Positions 49,679-56,999 of a DNA stretch of 64,000 bases are shown piece after piece; positions within the stretch are counted from its first letter, which is position 1, and every line of letters begins with the position of its first letter. A program made the position numbers and the translations under genes. This DNA comes from Allobosea sp. BK604 (GTDB taxonomy: Bacteria; Pseudomonadota; Alphaproteobacteria; Rhizobiales; Beijerinckiaceae). Where the stretch lies: positions 558,001 to 622,000 of the forward strand of contig NZ_SLZF01000003.1 in the NCBI RefSeq assembly GCF_004341515.1, in the 5' to 3' direction. Under the pieces are notes generated by a model, which saw only the letters and a list, made by a program, of their open reading frames with translations, was not told where the DNA came from and did no database searches.

Positions 49679-50593
49679 ATGGCGCGCGAGGCACAAAGCG
49701 GGGCAGCAGGTCTGGAATTGAACGAGCCTCGCCGAAGCGATGATGGCGAGGGTGCGACAGTCGCTTTTCCGTTCGATGCCGTTCTGGTCGAGCGCTTCCG
49801 CGAGACATTTCCGCGGGCACGGTGGCAAGATGAGACCGCGTGCTGGTTCGTCCCGGGCAAGACCGCCGACCGACGGATCGCCGCCTGGCTTCGGGACCAT
49901 ATTCCGTCCTCGCTTGCGCTGGCCGACCAGCGTGGGCGAGATGCCTTTGATTTCGAGCCGATCGAGAGCCCCTATCTCGAAGCCGCTGGCGACCTGCTCG
50001 TGCGGACGCCGTTCTCCAGGACCGTCATCGAAGAGCTTCGTGCCATTCCCTGGGCCGCGTGGGATCCCGACCTCCGGGTCTGGCATGTGCCATTCCGCTC
50101 AGTCGAACGACTGCGCGAGCGCTGGCTGAGCATTGAAGCAGCCGCACGGAGAGCGGAGCCGGCCGCGCGCCGGCGCCGCCAGGACGAGCTCAAGGCCTCG
50201 CCGGAATACGACCAGTACCGGCAGCGCGCGGCCGAGCGCCGGCGCAAGCGCTTTCCGGCGCCTTTGTCGGACCTGCCACCATTCGGCCGGGTGGTCATGA
50301 CGTCTTGGGGCGCCATCGTGCCCATCGGCACGGACGGGGAGCTCGCGCAGCCGGAACCAGCTTCAACGCACTATCCCGGCCTCGCCGCGGACGGTGAGCG
50401 GATCTGGATCGACTGGCGCTCCCCCTCGCTCGACGAACTGGTCCGCACCTGGCCGGCACGCACCGAACCTGACGCCCATGACATCGCCCGCGGCTGGTGG
50501 CAGCCGAGCCTGCGTGAGCTGCGCGCGGAGCGGCGCAAGGCCCGATCGGCCGAGAAGGCCGCGGCAACCCGCACGGCGAAACGCAGCACCTGA
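49679..50593 (+). CDS. Protein with two HARP-like repeats, no helicase domain
   Basis: Basic protein of 304 residues. Two repeats resemble the DNA-binding HARP motif known from SMARCAL1-type helicases: LVERFRETFPRARWQDETACWFVPG (about 35-59) and VIEELRAIPWAAWDPDLRVWHVPFRS (about 118-143), each with the W-D/Q-x-x...W-x-V-P pattern. A charged helical region (about 145-195, AARRRRQDELKASPEYDQYRQRAAERRRKRF) and a C-terminal domain (VMTSWGAIVPIGTDGEL onward) follow. No ATPase motifs are visible. The exonuclease III-like gene follows at 50935. Assignment of the repeats is by eye. Confidence 0.72.
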   Translation: MAREAQSGAAGLELNEPRRSDDGEGATVAFPFDAVLVERFRETFPRARWQDETACWFVPGKTADRRIAAWLRDHIPSSLALADQRGRDAFDFEPIESPYLEAAGDLLVRTPFSRTVIEELRAIPWAAWDPDLRVWHVPFRSVERLRERWLSIEAAARRAEPAARRRRQDELKASPEYDQYRQRAAERRRKRFPAPLSDLPPFGRVVMTSWGAIVPIGTDGELAQPEPASTHYPGLAADGERIWIDWRSPSLDELVRTWPARTEPDAHDIARGWWQPSLRELRAERRKARSAEKAAATRTAKRST

Positions 50594-50934
50594 TCCGCGC
50601 ATCGGAACCCGGTTCGGTCGCCACGGTTAAGTTGAGCACGCGGCAAGGAAAATCCTGTTGGCAGCCCTCGTTCACATCGCCGGACTGATTATCGGACATC
50701 GCATTGCAAACGGCCGATGTCCCAGCGCCGTTACTATTCCGTCGGGCCTGCTGATTTCGCGGCTGCGGACCCCGCCCCTGTTAACCGCCGTCGTTTGCGG
50801 CGCGCGATCATCGACAAACCAATAGCGAGCCCGAGCAAGTCGGACCGCAATGCCATCCATTGGCGTGAGGGATACTCGCACTCCATCGCACCCTCTCCGC
50901 CATCACCTGCTGCTTGCCAGGAAAGGGGGCCGGC
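50594..50934. other. Intergenic region before the exonuclease III homologue
   Basis: Short open frames only, none with a plausible ribosome-binding site or product. Presumably holds the promoter of the next gene. Confidence 0.4.
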
Positions 50935-51741
50935 ATGCCCAGGCCACGGTTGCGCCGGAATGGCTTCAGGATTGCGACCTTCAACATCAATAATGTCCGC
51001 AAGCGGCTGGGCAATCTGATTGCCTGGCTCGCCGAGACGAGGCCGGATGTCGTCTGCTTGCAGGAGCTGAAGGCGACCGACAAGGATTTCCCCGACGCCG
51101 AGCTAGAGGCAGCAGGCTACGGCTCGGTCTGGCATGGTCAGAAGACCTGGAACGGCGTCGCCATTCTCGCGAAGGACGCCGCGCCAATCCTGACAAGGAC
51201 CGAGCTTCCGGGCGACCCGACCGACCGGCAAGCGCGCTACATCGAGGCAGCGGTGAACGGGATCCTGATCGCGTCGATCTACCTGCCGAATGGAAATCCG
51301 CAACCGGGTCCGAAATTCGAGTACAAGCTTGCCTGGTTCGAGCGCTTGCGCGCGCATTCGGCGAGCCTGCTCGCGGCCGATGTGCCGGTTGTCCTGGCGG
51401 GCGACTATAATGTCGCCCCCACCGAGCTCGATATTTATCCGACCACGTCATGGGATGACGATGCGCTGATCCAGCCCGAAAGCCGCGCAGCCTATCGCCG
51501 CCTCGTCGACCAGGGTTGGAGCGACGCATTGCGAACGCTCAATCCCGACGAGCGCATCTACACATTCTGGCACTACATGCGGCATCGCTGGGAACGCAAT
51601 GCCGGTCTCCGCCTTGACCACCTGCTGCTCAGCCCCCAACTAGCGCCTCGACTGCAGGCGGCGGGCGTCGATCGTGCCGTGCGCGGGCGAGCCGGAGCCA
51701 GCGACCACGCGCCGGCCTGGATCGATCTCACGTCTGGATAG
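50935..51741 (+). CDS. xthA: Exodeoxyribonuclease III / AP endonuclease family
   Basis: DNA-repair nuclease of 268 residues of the EEP fold. Catalytic motifs are FNINNVRKRL (Asn, residues about 16-25), CLQELKATD (metal-binding Glu, about 44-52), YLPNGNPQPGPKFEYKLAWF (about 119-138), AGDYNVAPTELD (Asp-Asn, about 157-168) and GASDHAPAW (Asp-His, about 254-262). ATG 50935 follows AGGAAAGGGGG; a TTG seven codons upstream is less likely. Several copies of this family per genome are common, so this may not be the housekeeping one. Confidence 0.92.
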   Translation: MPRPRLRRNGFRIATFNINNVRKRLGNLIAWLAETRPDVVCLQELKATDKDFPDAELEAAGYGSVWHGQKTWNGVAILAKDAAPILTRTELPGDPTDRQARYIEAAVNGILIASIYLPNGNPQPGPKFEYKLAWFERLRAHSASLLAADVPVVLAGDYNVAPTELDIYPTTSWDDDALIQPESRAAYRRLVDQGWSDALRTLNPDERIYTFWHYMRHRWERNAGLRLDHLLLSPQLAPRLQAAGVDRAVRGRAGASDHAPAWIDLTSG

Positions 51742-51755
51742 GACCTCGGGCGCCG

Positions 51756-51839
51756 CTATTCCTCGCGTGAGATGATCGTGCCGTCGGACAACGCGAAGCA
51801 GCGCTCATCGATCATTTTGACCGCCTGGCCATCGGGAAA
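51756..51839 (-). pseudogene. Remnant of a small protein gene (C-terminal end only)
   Basis: On the minus strand, FPDGQAVKMIDERCFALSDGTIISREE ends in a TAG at 51756 and is preceded in frame by RY and a TAA at 51840-51842. The text before the TAA (NGHRY) would read on smoothly into YFPDGQ if the stop were absent, so this looks like a gene ended early by a point change. No start codon with a ribosome-binding site for an intact product. Confidence 0.35.
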
Positions 51840-51901
51840 TTAGTAGCGGTGCCCGTTCTGCCTTGTTGGAGCGTCGCAGCCACCTGCAATGGCGCGGCGC
51901 C

Positions 51902-52969
51902 TCACGCCTTGTTGTCGGCGGCATCCGCGCCACGAAGGCCGATCGGCTGGGGCGGCCCTTGCGTGGTGTCCCGAAAGGTCTGACGCTCGGCCTCGGAATT
52001 CAATTCCGCCCCGACCAGGATAATGGTCGCCGAGAGCCACATCCACATCAGCAGGGCGATAACCGCGCCGAGCGTGCCGTAGGTCTTGTTGTAGTCCTCG
52101 AAGCTGGCGACGTACCAGGAGAACAGGACCGATCCGAGCAGCCACGCGATGCCGGCGACGAGTGCGCCGGGACTGACCCATGTCCACTGCGCGTTGTCCC
52201 GGCTTGGTCCAAAGCGATAGAGCGCCGAAAGGCCGAGCATCATCACCAGGATCAGCACGGGCCAGCGGCCGAGCCAGAGCAGCCATTCGGTCGCCGCTCC
52301 AAGATAGAAGTAATCGAGAACCACAGGGATCGCGGCGATCGCGCCAATCGCCAGGATCGCGAAGAGCAGGATCGCCACGGTGAAGCTGAGCGAGATCAGG
52401 TTCAGGCGAACGAAGCTGCGCTTTTCATCCTCGCCATATGCGACGTTGAGCGCATCGAAGATCGCTTTGACCCCCGCATTCGCACTCCACGCCGATAAAG
52501 CCAGGCTGAGCAGGAACGCAAATCCGAGCTTTGTCTCGTCCCCGGTCGCAATCCGGCTGATCTGGTCACGAACAACCTCGATGGCGCCGCCAGGCAGCAG
52601 GCCTTCGGCAGCCGCGAGCTGATCTGCGACAGTCCCCGGATCGGCGATCAACCCATAGAGCGACACAAAAGCGGTGACGGCGGGAAAAAGCGCGAGCAGG
52701 CCATAGAACGTCACGCCCGCGGCGACGGCCAGCACCCGATCTCTGCTGACTTCAGCATAGGTGCGCCAGGCAATATCGCGCCATCCGGCGGCGGGAATTT
52801 CGGTCGGCAAGGACGCGCTTGCGCCCGGACGAGCAATCCCGCCCCTGTTCATTCGGCCCCGCTGTCGCGATCGGCCCGTGAGAGTTTCGACATTGGCTGC
52901 GATGAATGAGGCCGCCAGCCCGATGACGGCCGCAAGTGTCAGTTCCTTCAAAAGTCCTGGAGTGCGCAC
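51902..52969 (-). CDS. YihY/virulence-factor BrkB-family membrane protein
   Basis: Protein of 355 residues with six membrane segments. Family signature starts at GWRDIAWRTYAEVSRDRVLAVAAGVTFYGLLALFPAVTAFVSLYGL (about 62-107, in pieces), then ALSAWSANAGVKAIFDALNVAYGEDEKRSF (about 175-204) and PGALVAGIAWLLGSVLFSWYVASFEDYNKTYG (about 288-319). Start: GTG 52969 with GAGGCG upstream; a later ATG at 52852 (MNRGGIARPG) would remove the first hydrophobic segment. Function unproven despite the historical RNase BN name. Confidence 0.9.
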   Translation of the reverse strand: MRTPGLLKELTLAAVIGLAASFIAANVETLTGRSRQRGRMNRGGIARPGASASLPTEIPAAGWRDIAWRTYAEVSRDRVLAVAAGVTFYGLLALFPAVTAFVSLYGLIADPGTVADQLAAAEGLLPGGAIEVVRDQISRIATGDETKLGFAFLLSLALSAWSANAGVKAIFDALNVAYGEDEKRSFVRLNLISLSFTVAILLFAILAIGAIAAIPVVLDYFYLGAATEWLLWLGRWPVLILVMMLGLSALYRFGPSRDNAQWTWVSPGALVAGIAWLLGSVLFSWYVASFEDYNKTYGTLGAVIALLMWMWLSATIILVGAELNSEAERQTFRDTTQGPPQPIGLRGADAADNKA

Positions 52970-53273
52970 GCTGATCGCCTCTTTGAACGAGCGCGGCTAT
53001 GGCCTTTCCCGACGCTGTTTCATTGGCTTAACCGCGGCCGGCAGGCCAGGTTCCTTGCGGCGACGGCCCTTCCAAGGGTTGCTTCTCCAACCAGGATCCG
53101 AGGGGTACTGCGGCAAGATGATCCCGTTGCCCTGGCATATCGGTAAAGCGCCAACGCAAATAAGCTGGCCGCTCACCAGGGCATGTCGCTAACCTGCGAT
53201 ACCAAGGTGACCGTTAGCGCGAAGAGTTCGAGTGACTGTCGGAACCGTCCGCAATGCAGTGAATTGAAGCTTC
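52970..53273. other. Divergent intergenic region
   Basis: About 300 bp between the BrkB-type gene and the DUF6894 gene. No gene seen; promoters for both directions are expected here. Confidence 0.4.
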
Positions 53274-53555
53274 ATGGCGCGCTTTTTCATTGATTCCTCG
53301 GATGGCGAGACACCGTTCCTCGATGAGGAGGGTTTGGATCTTCCCGACCCCGAGGCCGCCCGCCGGGCTGCATTGGCGGGCCTTCCTGACATGGCCGCAG
53401 ACCGTATTCCCAATGGTGATCGTCGTGAGTTCGTCGTCCGCGTCCGCGATCACGACGGACGTTCCCTCTATTGCGCAACGATGGTGCTGACCGGTGGTTG
53501 GTGCACGGACGGTCAAGATCCGGCCGAGCACGTTTTTTCGCCCCGCCCTCGCTGA
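53274..53555 (+). CDS. DUF6894-type small protein
   Basis: Protein of 93 residues matching the small family common in Bosea, Methylobacterium and Bradyrhizobium: a start MARFFIDSSDGETPFLDEEGLDLPDPEAARRAAL, then RREFVVRVRDHDGRSLYCATMVL. It is an alpha/beta fold of unknown function, often present in many paralogues and induced by light or stress in relatives. GAAGCTTC precedes the ATG without a strong ribosome-binding site. Confidence 0.8.
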   Translation: MARFFIDSSDGETPFLDEEGLDLPDPEAARRAALAGLPDMAADRIPNGDRREFVVRVRDHDGRSLYCATMVLTGGWCTDGQDPAEHVFSPRPR

Positions 53556-54031
53556 GATCAACCACGGGGAACCATCCAACCCGCGTCAGGGCTTTCCTTT
53601 ATCACCGGTCAATATTCACAGGCGCCGGTGGCTAGGAGAGACGCGAGCTTCCGCCGGCGAGGTTCGGAATGCCGCATGGCACCCAGGATCGCGCCACCGA
53701 CGTCCGCGCTCGTGCCCAAGCTTTCCAAGATTTTCCCCCTTTCCGACGAAGCGCGGCAGATCATTCTCGGCTTGCCGGACAGGTTTCCGAGGCCGGCCGC
53801 AAGGGCGGCCAGCACCGGCCTTTCATGCCGAAAGACCTGGACAAAGGCCCGTCGCGTCCCCTTTCGCCATATGCGGCCGACCAGTGACCCCGGCCAATAA
53901 ACCGGGCGCCGCCGCTATCGCCAGCAAGGCAAATGAATTGCCCGCACAGCCCGCGGGAACCTTCTTCGCTTCGCGGTAGTTGTCGGAAGGCTGCCGCGCT
54001 TGGACCAGCCGTGAATCGCTGGAGGGGATCC
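53556..54031. other. Region without a convincing gene
   Basis: Two plus-strand open frames (53628-53900 and 53669-53887) occur, neither with a family match, a good ribosome-binding site or membrane features. The first contains LSDEARQIILGLPDRFPRP, which is protein-like, so a fast-evolving gene cannot be excluded. Confidence 0.35.
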
Positions 54032-54286
54032 ATGGGCTTCATCTGGACAATCATCATCGGCTTCGTCGCAGGCGTTATCGCCAAGTTCGTGATGCCGGGC
54101 TCGAACGAGCCTTCGGGCTTCGTCCTGACCACGATTCTCGGCATCATAGGCGCAATCGTAGCCACCTATCTGGGCCAGGCGATGGGTTTCTACAGCCCTG
54201 GCGAGGGAGCCGGCTTGATCGGCGCGGTTGTTGGCGCGGTCATTGTGCTCGTCGTGTGGTCAATGATCAGTCGTCGCAGCGCCTAG
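54032..54286 (+). CDS. GlsB/YeaQ/YmgE-family stress-response membrane protein
   Basis: Membrane protein of 84 residues with three hydrophobic helices: MGFIWTIIIGFVAGVIAKFVMPG, GFVLTTILGIIGAIVATYLG and GLIGAVVGAVIVLVVWSMI, the transglycosylase-associated protein pattern with the motif PGSNEPSGFVLT between helices 1 and 2. GGAGGGG lies 6 nt before ATG 54032. General stress induced in relatives; molecular role unknown. Confidence 0.9.
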   Translation: MGFIWTIIIGFVAGVIAKFVMPGSNEPSGFVLTTILGIIGAIVATYLGQAMGFYSPGEGAGLIGAVVGAVIVLVVWSMISRRSA

Positions 54287-54333
54287 ACCGCGCGCCGCTC
54301 TGATCGCGCGGCGATCAGAGCGGACCATGCGTT

Positions 54334-54428
54334 CTCTATCGATGATTGAGAGGCGGATTCCACCAATCAGGCTGTTAAATCAAAGGGATAGAGAATCTGT
54401 GCGATTCGGTGAAACGCGGAAATGCTCT
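54334..54428. repeat. Chimeric repeat: family-B left part fused to family-A right part
   Basis: CTCTATCGATGATTGAGAGG...ACCAATCAGGC matches family B (3059, 38932). From about 54377, GATAGAGAATCTGTGCGATTCGG and GAAACGCGGAAATGCTCT matches the right half of the family-A element at 20752. Confidence 0.6.
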
Positions 54429-54449
54429 GGTTGAAGAAGGAGATGGGTC

Positions 54450-54902
54450 ATGGGTAGCGACAATGGTTTTCCGTCGATGACGGCCTTGCTTGGGCTTCTG
54501 GCGGTCGCGGGCTATCAAAATCGCGACAAGCTCGCCGAATGGTTCGGTGGGATGCAGAAAGGCCAATCGCCACAGGATGCGCCCGCAGGCCTTGATCGCG
54601 TCTTGCACGGTTCGCAGACGGCGACTGCCGGTGGCATTGGCGGGCTTCTCGGCAACGGCATCCAGGAGATCATCGACCGCTTCAAGCAGAGCGGCCGTGG
54701 CGATGCGGCCGATTCCTGGGTCCGGACCGGGCCCAACCAGAAGATCGAGAGCCAGGACCTGGAGCAGGCCATCGGTCCAGATATCATCGATCGGATCACG
54801 GCTCAGACGGGCCTGACGCGTGAGGAAATCGTGGCACGGCTCTCGAGGCAACTCCCTGAGGCCGTGGACAAGTACACCCCCGACGGACGCGTCCCTGTTT
54901 AG
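54450..54902 (+). CDS. YidB-family (DUF937) protein
   Basis: Soluble helical protein of 150 residues of the YidB family: LLGLLAVAGYQNRDKLAEWFGGM near the N-terminus, a Gly-rich stretch GGIGGLLGNGIQEIIDRFKQSG (about 62-83), then SWVRTGPNQKIESQDLEQAIGPDIIDRITAQTGLTREEI (about 90-128), a conserved DUF937 signature. AAGAAGGAG precedes ATG 54450. Function unknown; often near stress genes. Confidence 0.88.
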   Translation: MGSDNGFPSMTALLGLLAVAGYQNRDKLAEWFGGMQKGQSPQDAPAGLDRVLHGSQTATAGGIGGLLGNGIQEIIDRFKQSGRGDAADSWVRTGPNQKIESQDLEQAIGPDIIDRITAQTGLTREEIVARLSRQLPEAVDKYTPDGRVPV

Positions 54903-55024
54903 ACGCCGCCGGCAGCCTTCGAAATGCGGCTGGACGCGGTCGAGCGAGGATTGGCCAAGCGAAGGTAAACCATGCCGGGACCCGCCCGCCTCCCGGCGCC
55001 GGCAAGGCCGCACTGCTCGCCGCC

Positions 55025-55177
55025 ATGATCGTCGGATTGATGATCATGGCGATATTCGTGGGCTTCAACCTGTATCACGCGGACAGTTTGCGGGAGGAAC
55101 TGTCCGGTCGCATCGACGAGCGGGATCAGCCCAAGAGCCCGACCGATCTGCAAGCGCCGCGCCCGGAGAGGCAATGA
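55025..55177 (+). CDS. Small single-pass membrane protein (unrecognised)
   Basis: Open frame of 50 residues: MIVGLMIMAIFVGFNLYHAD, a hydrophobic helix, followed by a charged tail SLREELSGRIDERDQPKSP. The frame stays open upstream without a clear start, and no strong ribosome-binding site is visible, so the true N-terminus is uncertain. The compact hydrophobic-then-charged layout supports a real gene. No family recognised. Confidence 0.45.
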   Translation: MIVGLMIMAIFVGFNLYHADSLREELSGRIDERDQPKSPTDLQAPRPERQ

Positions 55178-55374
55178 CGGCAGATGGACCGGGCGGCGCT
55201 CTCGGGATGGCCTCGTCACAATGGGTCAAACCGCTCCGTTCCGCTGGTTACTCACTCCGATTGTGCTTGCTAATTGCGTGACGATAGCGCCTCCTGTCGC
55301 GGCAGTTGTCTCCACACCGCGTCTGGAAATGACCGCGTGCGGCGCAGTTCGACGCCGCCAAGCGGAGAGACACT

Positions 55375-55635
55375 ATGAACATCGGCAAAGGTCGGCTGAT
55401 CCTGCGCGACGGGCGCGGGATTGCGGTCGAATACCAATTCGGCAGCGATTACGACGATAGCCGCACAGGCTATCTTCGCTGCGACACATCCTGCTTCGAC
55501 CCTGGCGAATTTAGTCACAAGCTGACCCTGCAATGCGAGGATGAAGCGACCGTGGTGCTCGCCGTCGTCCACTACAGCGACCGCTACCTGGCTGTGACGG
55601 GCCGGCTCCTGGCGGTGACAGAGGAAGCCGCCTGA
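55375..55635 (+). CDS. Hypothetical small protein with stop codon in a hairpin loop
   Basis: Protein of 86 residues (MNIGKGRLILRDGRGIAVEYQFGSDYDDSRTG), predicted mainly beta-strand, with three cysteines at about 36, 40 and 54 (CDTSC, LQC). GGAGAGAC lies 7 nt before the ATG, a good start. The last seven codons form one arm of a perfect 21-bp inverted repeat, whose loop holds the stop codon. No domain recognised. Confidence 0.72.
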   Translation: MNIGKGRLILRDGRGIAVEYQFGSDYDDSRTGYLRCDTSCFDPGEFSHKLTLQCEDEATVVLAVVHYSDRYLAVTGRLLAVTEEAA

Positions 55636-55658
55636 CCGGCGGCTTCCTCTGTCACCGC
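55612..55658 (+). terminator. 21-bp perfect inverted repeat spanning a stop codon
   Basis: Bases 55612-55632 are the exact reverse complement of 55638-55658, with loop TGACC at 55633-55637 containing the TGA stop. No T-run follows. It could act as a terminator, an mRNA-stabilising hairpin or an inserted palindrome. Confidence 0.75.
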
Positions 55659-55729
55659 GACCGCAATTGTCCCGTCGAATGCGTAGGTGCGGGTCGCCAT
55701 GCACTGCCCGCCACGCTCGGAGCAGCCGG

Positions 55730-55969
55730 ATGAAGTCAGCCGAGGATCGAGGGCGAAGCCGCCTCATGCTTCGCATGCCTGCATGGCGCGCCGAATTGCG
55801 GAAGGCCGCGACCCCGGAGTTCCTTGACGTTTGCGAAGCCTACGAAATCGCCTGGGAGGCGATAACGCTGTTTGGCAAACTGCGACTGCCACGCCGTGTC
55901 GAGGAGTTTCGGATTATCGCCGGCGACCTGGAGGGTGAGGCCTTAATTCAAGCGATCCAGACGCCTTGA
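55730..55969 (+). CDS. Hypothetical small protein
   Basis: Protein of 79 residues from ATG 55730 (MKSAEDRGRSRLMLRMPAWRAELRKAATPEFLDVCEAYE), with alternatives at 55667 and 55766. Amphipathic helices predominate (EFLDVCEAYEIAWEAITLFGKL, EEFRIIAGDLEGEALIQAIQ). GGAG lies 8-11 nt upstream of the chosen start. No family recognised; the helical, charged character resembles other small proteins in this region. Confidence 0.6.
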   Translation: MKSAEDRGRSRLMLRMPAWRAELRKAATPEFLDVCEAYEIAWEAITLFGKLRLPRRVEEFRIIAGDLEGEALIQAIQTP

Positions 55970-56131
55970 ACAGGGGGCTGCTTGCTACTGTGCCTCCCCC
56001 GACAGAACTGAACTAACCGTCGCCAGGCGCCTTCATTGGAATCGGCGCAGCGCCATCGCTCTCGATCGCGAGCTGCGTCAGGGACGGCACCGTCGCGCGG
56101 CTCCCCGGCCATGGAGAGCCAGCCACAGACC

Positions 56132-56235
56132 TAGAGCATTTCCGCGTTTCCTCGAATCGCCGAAACTCTCTATCTATTTGCTTTAACGCATTTTCTTCAC
56201 GCGAACCGGTGTCCACTTCGCTCGAAAATGCTCTA
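56132..56235. repeat. Family-A MITE-like element, full copy (104 bp)
   Basis: Starts TAGAGCATTTCCGCG and ends CTCGAAAATGCTCTA; the reverse complement of the copy at 20752-20855, also 104 bp. Both ends carry TA. Confidence 0.75.
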
Positions 56236-56424
56236 ATGGCTCGCTTCGCCGACCGGTGAACGCCCCCGGCTCTCTGATCTCAATATCGTAAAGGGCGATC
56301 GCCTCGGTAAGCATATCGAGCTCGCGCTCTTCGTCGCTGTCGACGGTGCAGCCGAACAGCAACGCTGCGCGATCGCGGTCCTGCGCTCGTCATCGTTCGT
56401 TATCGTCACGCAGATCGGTCCCAT
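56233..56424 (-). pseudogene. Frameshifted small antitoxin-like or helical protein gene
   Basis: The minus-strand frame starts MGPICVTITNDDERRTAIAQ. Shifting frame by one base after that gives AALLFGCTVDSDEERELDMLTEAIALYDIE, which has the E-L-D-x-L-x-x-A-I-x-x-Y pattern of small rhizobial proteins and HigA-like N-termini. The uninterrupted frame instead gives low-complexity RSPF/RGRSP sequence. The upstream neighbour at 56434 has a similar helical pattern. The downstream end runs into the repeat at 56132. Confidence 0.5.
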
Positions 56425-56433
56425 TCTTTTGCC

Positions 56434-56625
56434 CTAACCGTGCGGCGAAAGATGGTGCTGGCTCTCCCAGCGCGTGACAGCCGCACGCAGCGCGACGAGC
56501 TCGAGATAGCCGGGGCTTCTTATATGCGCATCGGAAAGCTCGCGGGCGCGCTTGACGGCGAGCTGATAGTCCTTCGGCGTCTGGAGGACCACGATCGGGG
56601 CCTCTGGTCGGGCTACGTCCCGCAT
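56434..56625 (-). CDS. Small helical protein (family with 59749)
   Basis: Protein of 63 residues from ATG 56625 (GGAAGGAAC upstream): MRDVARPEAPIVVLQTPKDY, then QLAVKRARELSDAHIRSPGYLELVALRAAVTRWESQHH. The same layout, hydrophobic strand, P-x-D/E-Y, then an A/R-rich helix, occurs in the protein at 59749. It lies 9 bp upstream of the frameshifted gene on the same strand. A short-lived antitoxin-like role is possible; no toxin partner is visible. Confidence 0.6.
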   Translation of the reverse strand: MRDVARPEAPIVVLQTPKDYQLAVKRARELSDAHIRSPGYLELVALRAAVTRWESQHHLSPHG

Positions 56626-56731
56626 TGCCGTTCCTTCCGATGGAAATTCGGACTCATGAATAGCGCGGTCCGGGCAGGTAACCTGTGTCAATTGATGTGG
56701 TTTGCGCGCGAAGCACACGGCATCATGAAGC

Positions 56732-56938
56732 ATGAGTTCAGCGCCATGCCCCGGCCAGATCGCATCCTTGCATCAGCTTTACGCGAGCCTTCGTGCCGCG
56801 GTGGACGACGCGACTGAGGCGCTTCGCCTGCTCGAAGCCATGCGGCCTGGGGAGGAGGTGCCGCTGGAACCCTTTCTCGCTGCCGAGCACAAGGTGTCGG
56901 CCCTTGCGCGCGAGATTTCAGCAATGCTCGACAGGTAG
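56732..56938 (+). CDS. Small helical hypothetical protein
   Basis: Protein of 68 residues: SLHQLYASLRAAVDDATEALRLLEAMRPGEEVPLEPFLAAEHKVSALAREISAMLDR in pieces, almost entirely amphipathic helix with heptad-like leucines (coiled-coil tendency). ATG 56732 lacks a strong ribosome-binding site. Divergent from the gene at 56434. No family named. Confidence 0.5.
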   Translation: MSSAPCPGQIASLHQLYASLRAAVDDATEALRLLEAMRPGEEVPLEPFLAAEHKVSALAREISAMLDR

Positions 56939-56999
56939 GACGAGGTGATCGCCCCCATCGGCAAAGGGAACCGGCCACAGACGGTCACGTTCGATTACC

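Noticed and set aside
50717-51019. 100-codon plus-strand frame before and over the exonuclease gene
   Set aside because: Overlaps the catalytic N-terminus of the nuclease in another frame, with no ribosome-binding site.
53628-53900. 90-codon plus-strand frame with protein-like centre
   Set aside because: No ribosome-binding site or family match, and an overlapping frame of similar length; noted only as uncertain.
55221-55460. 79-codon frame beginning like a signal peptide
   Set aside because: It overlaps the better-supported gene at 55375 out of frame and turns into Arg-rich shadow sequence.
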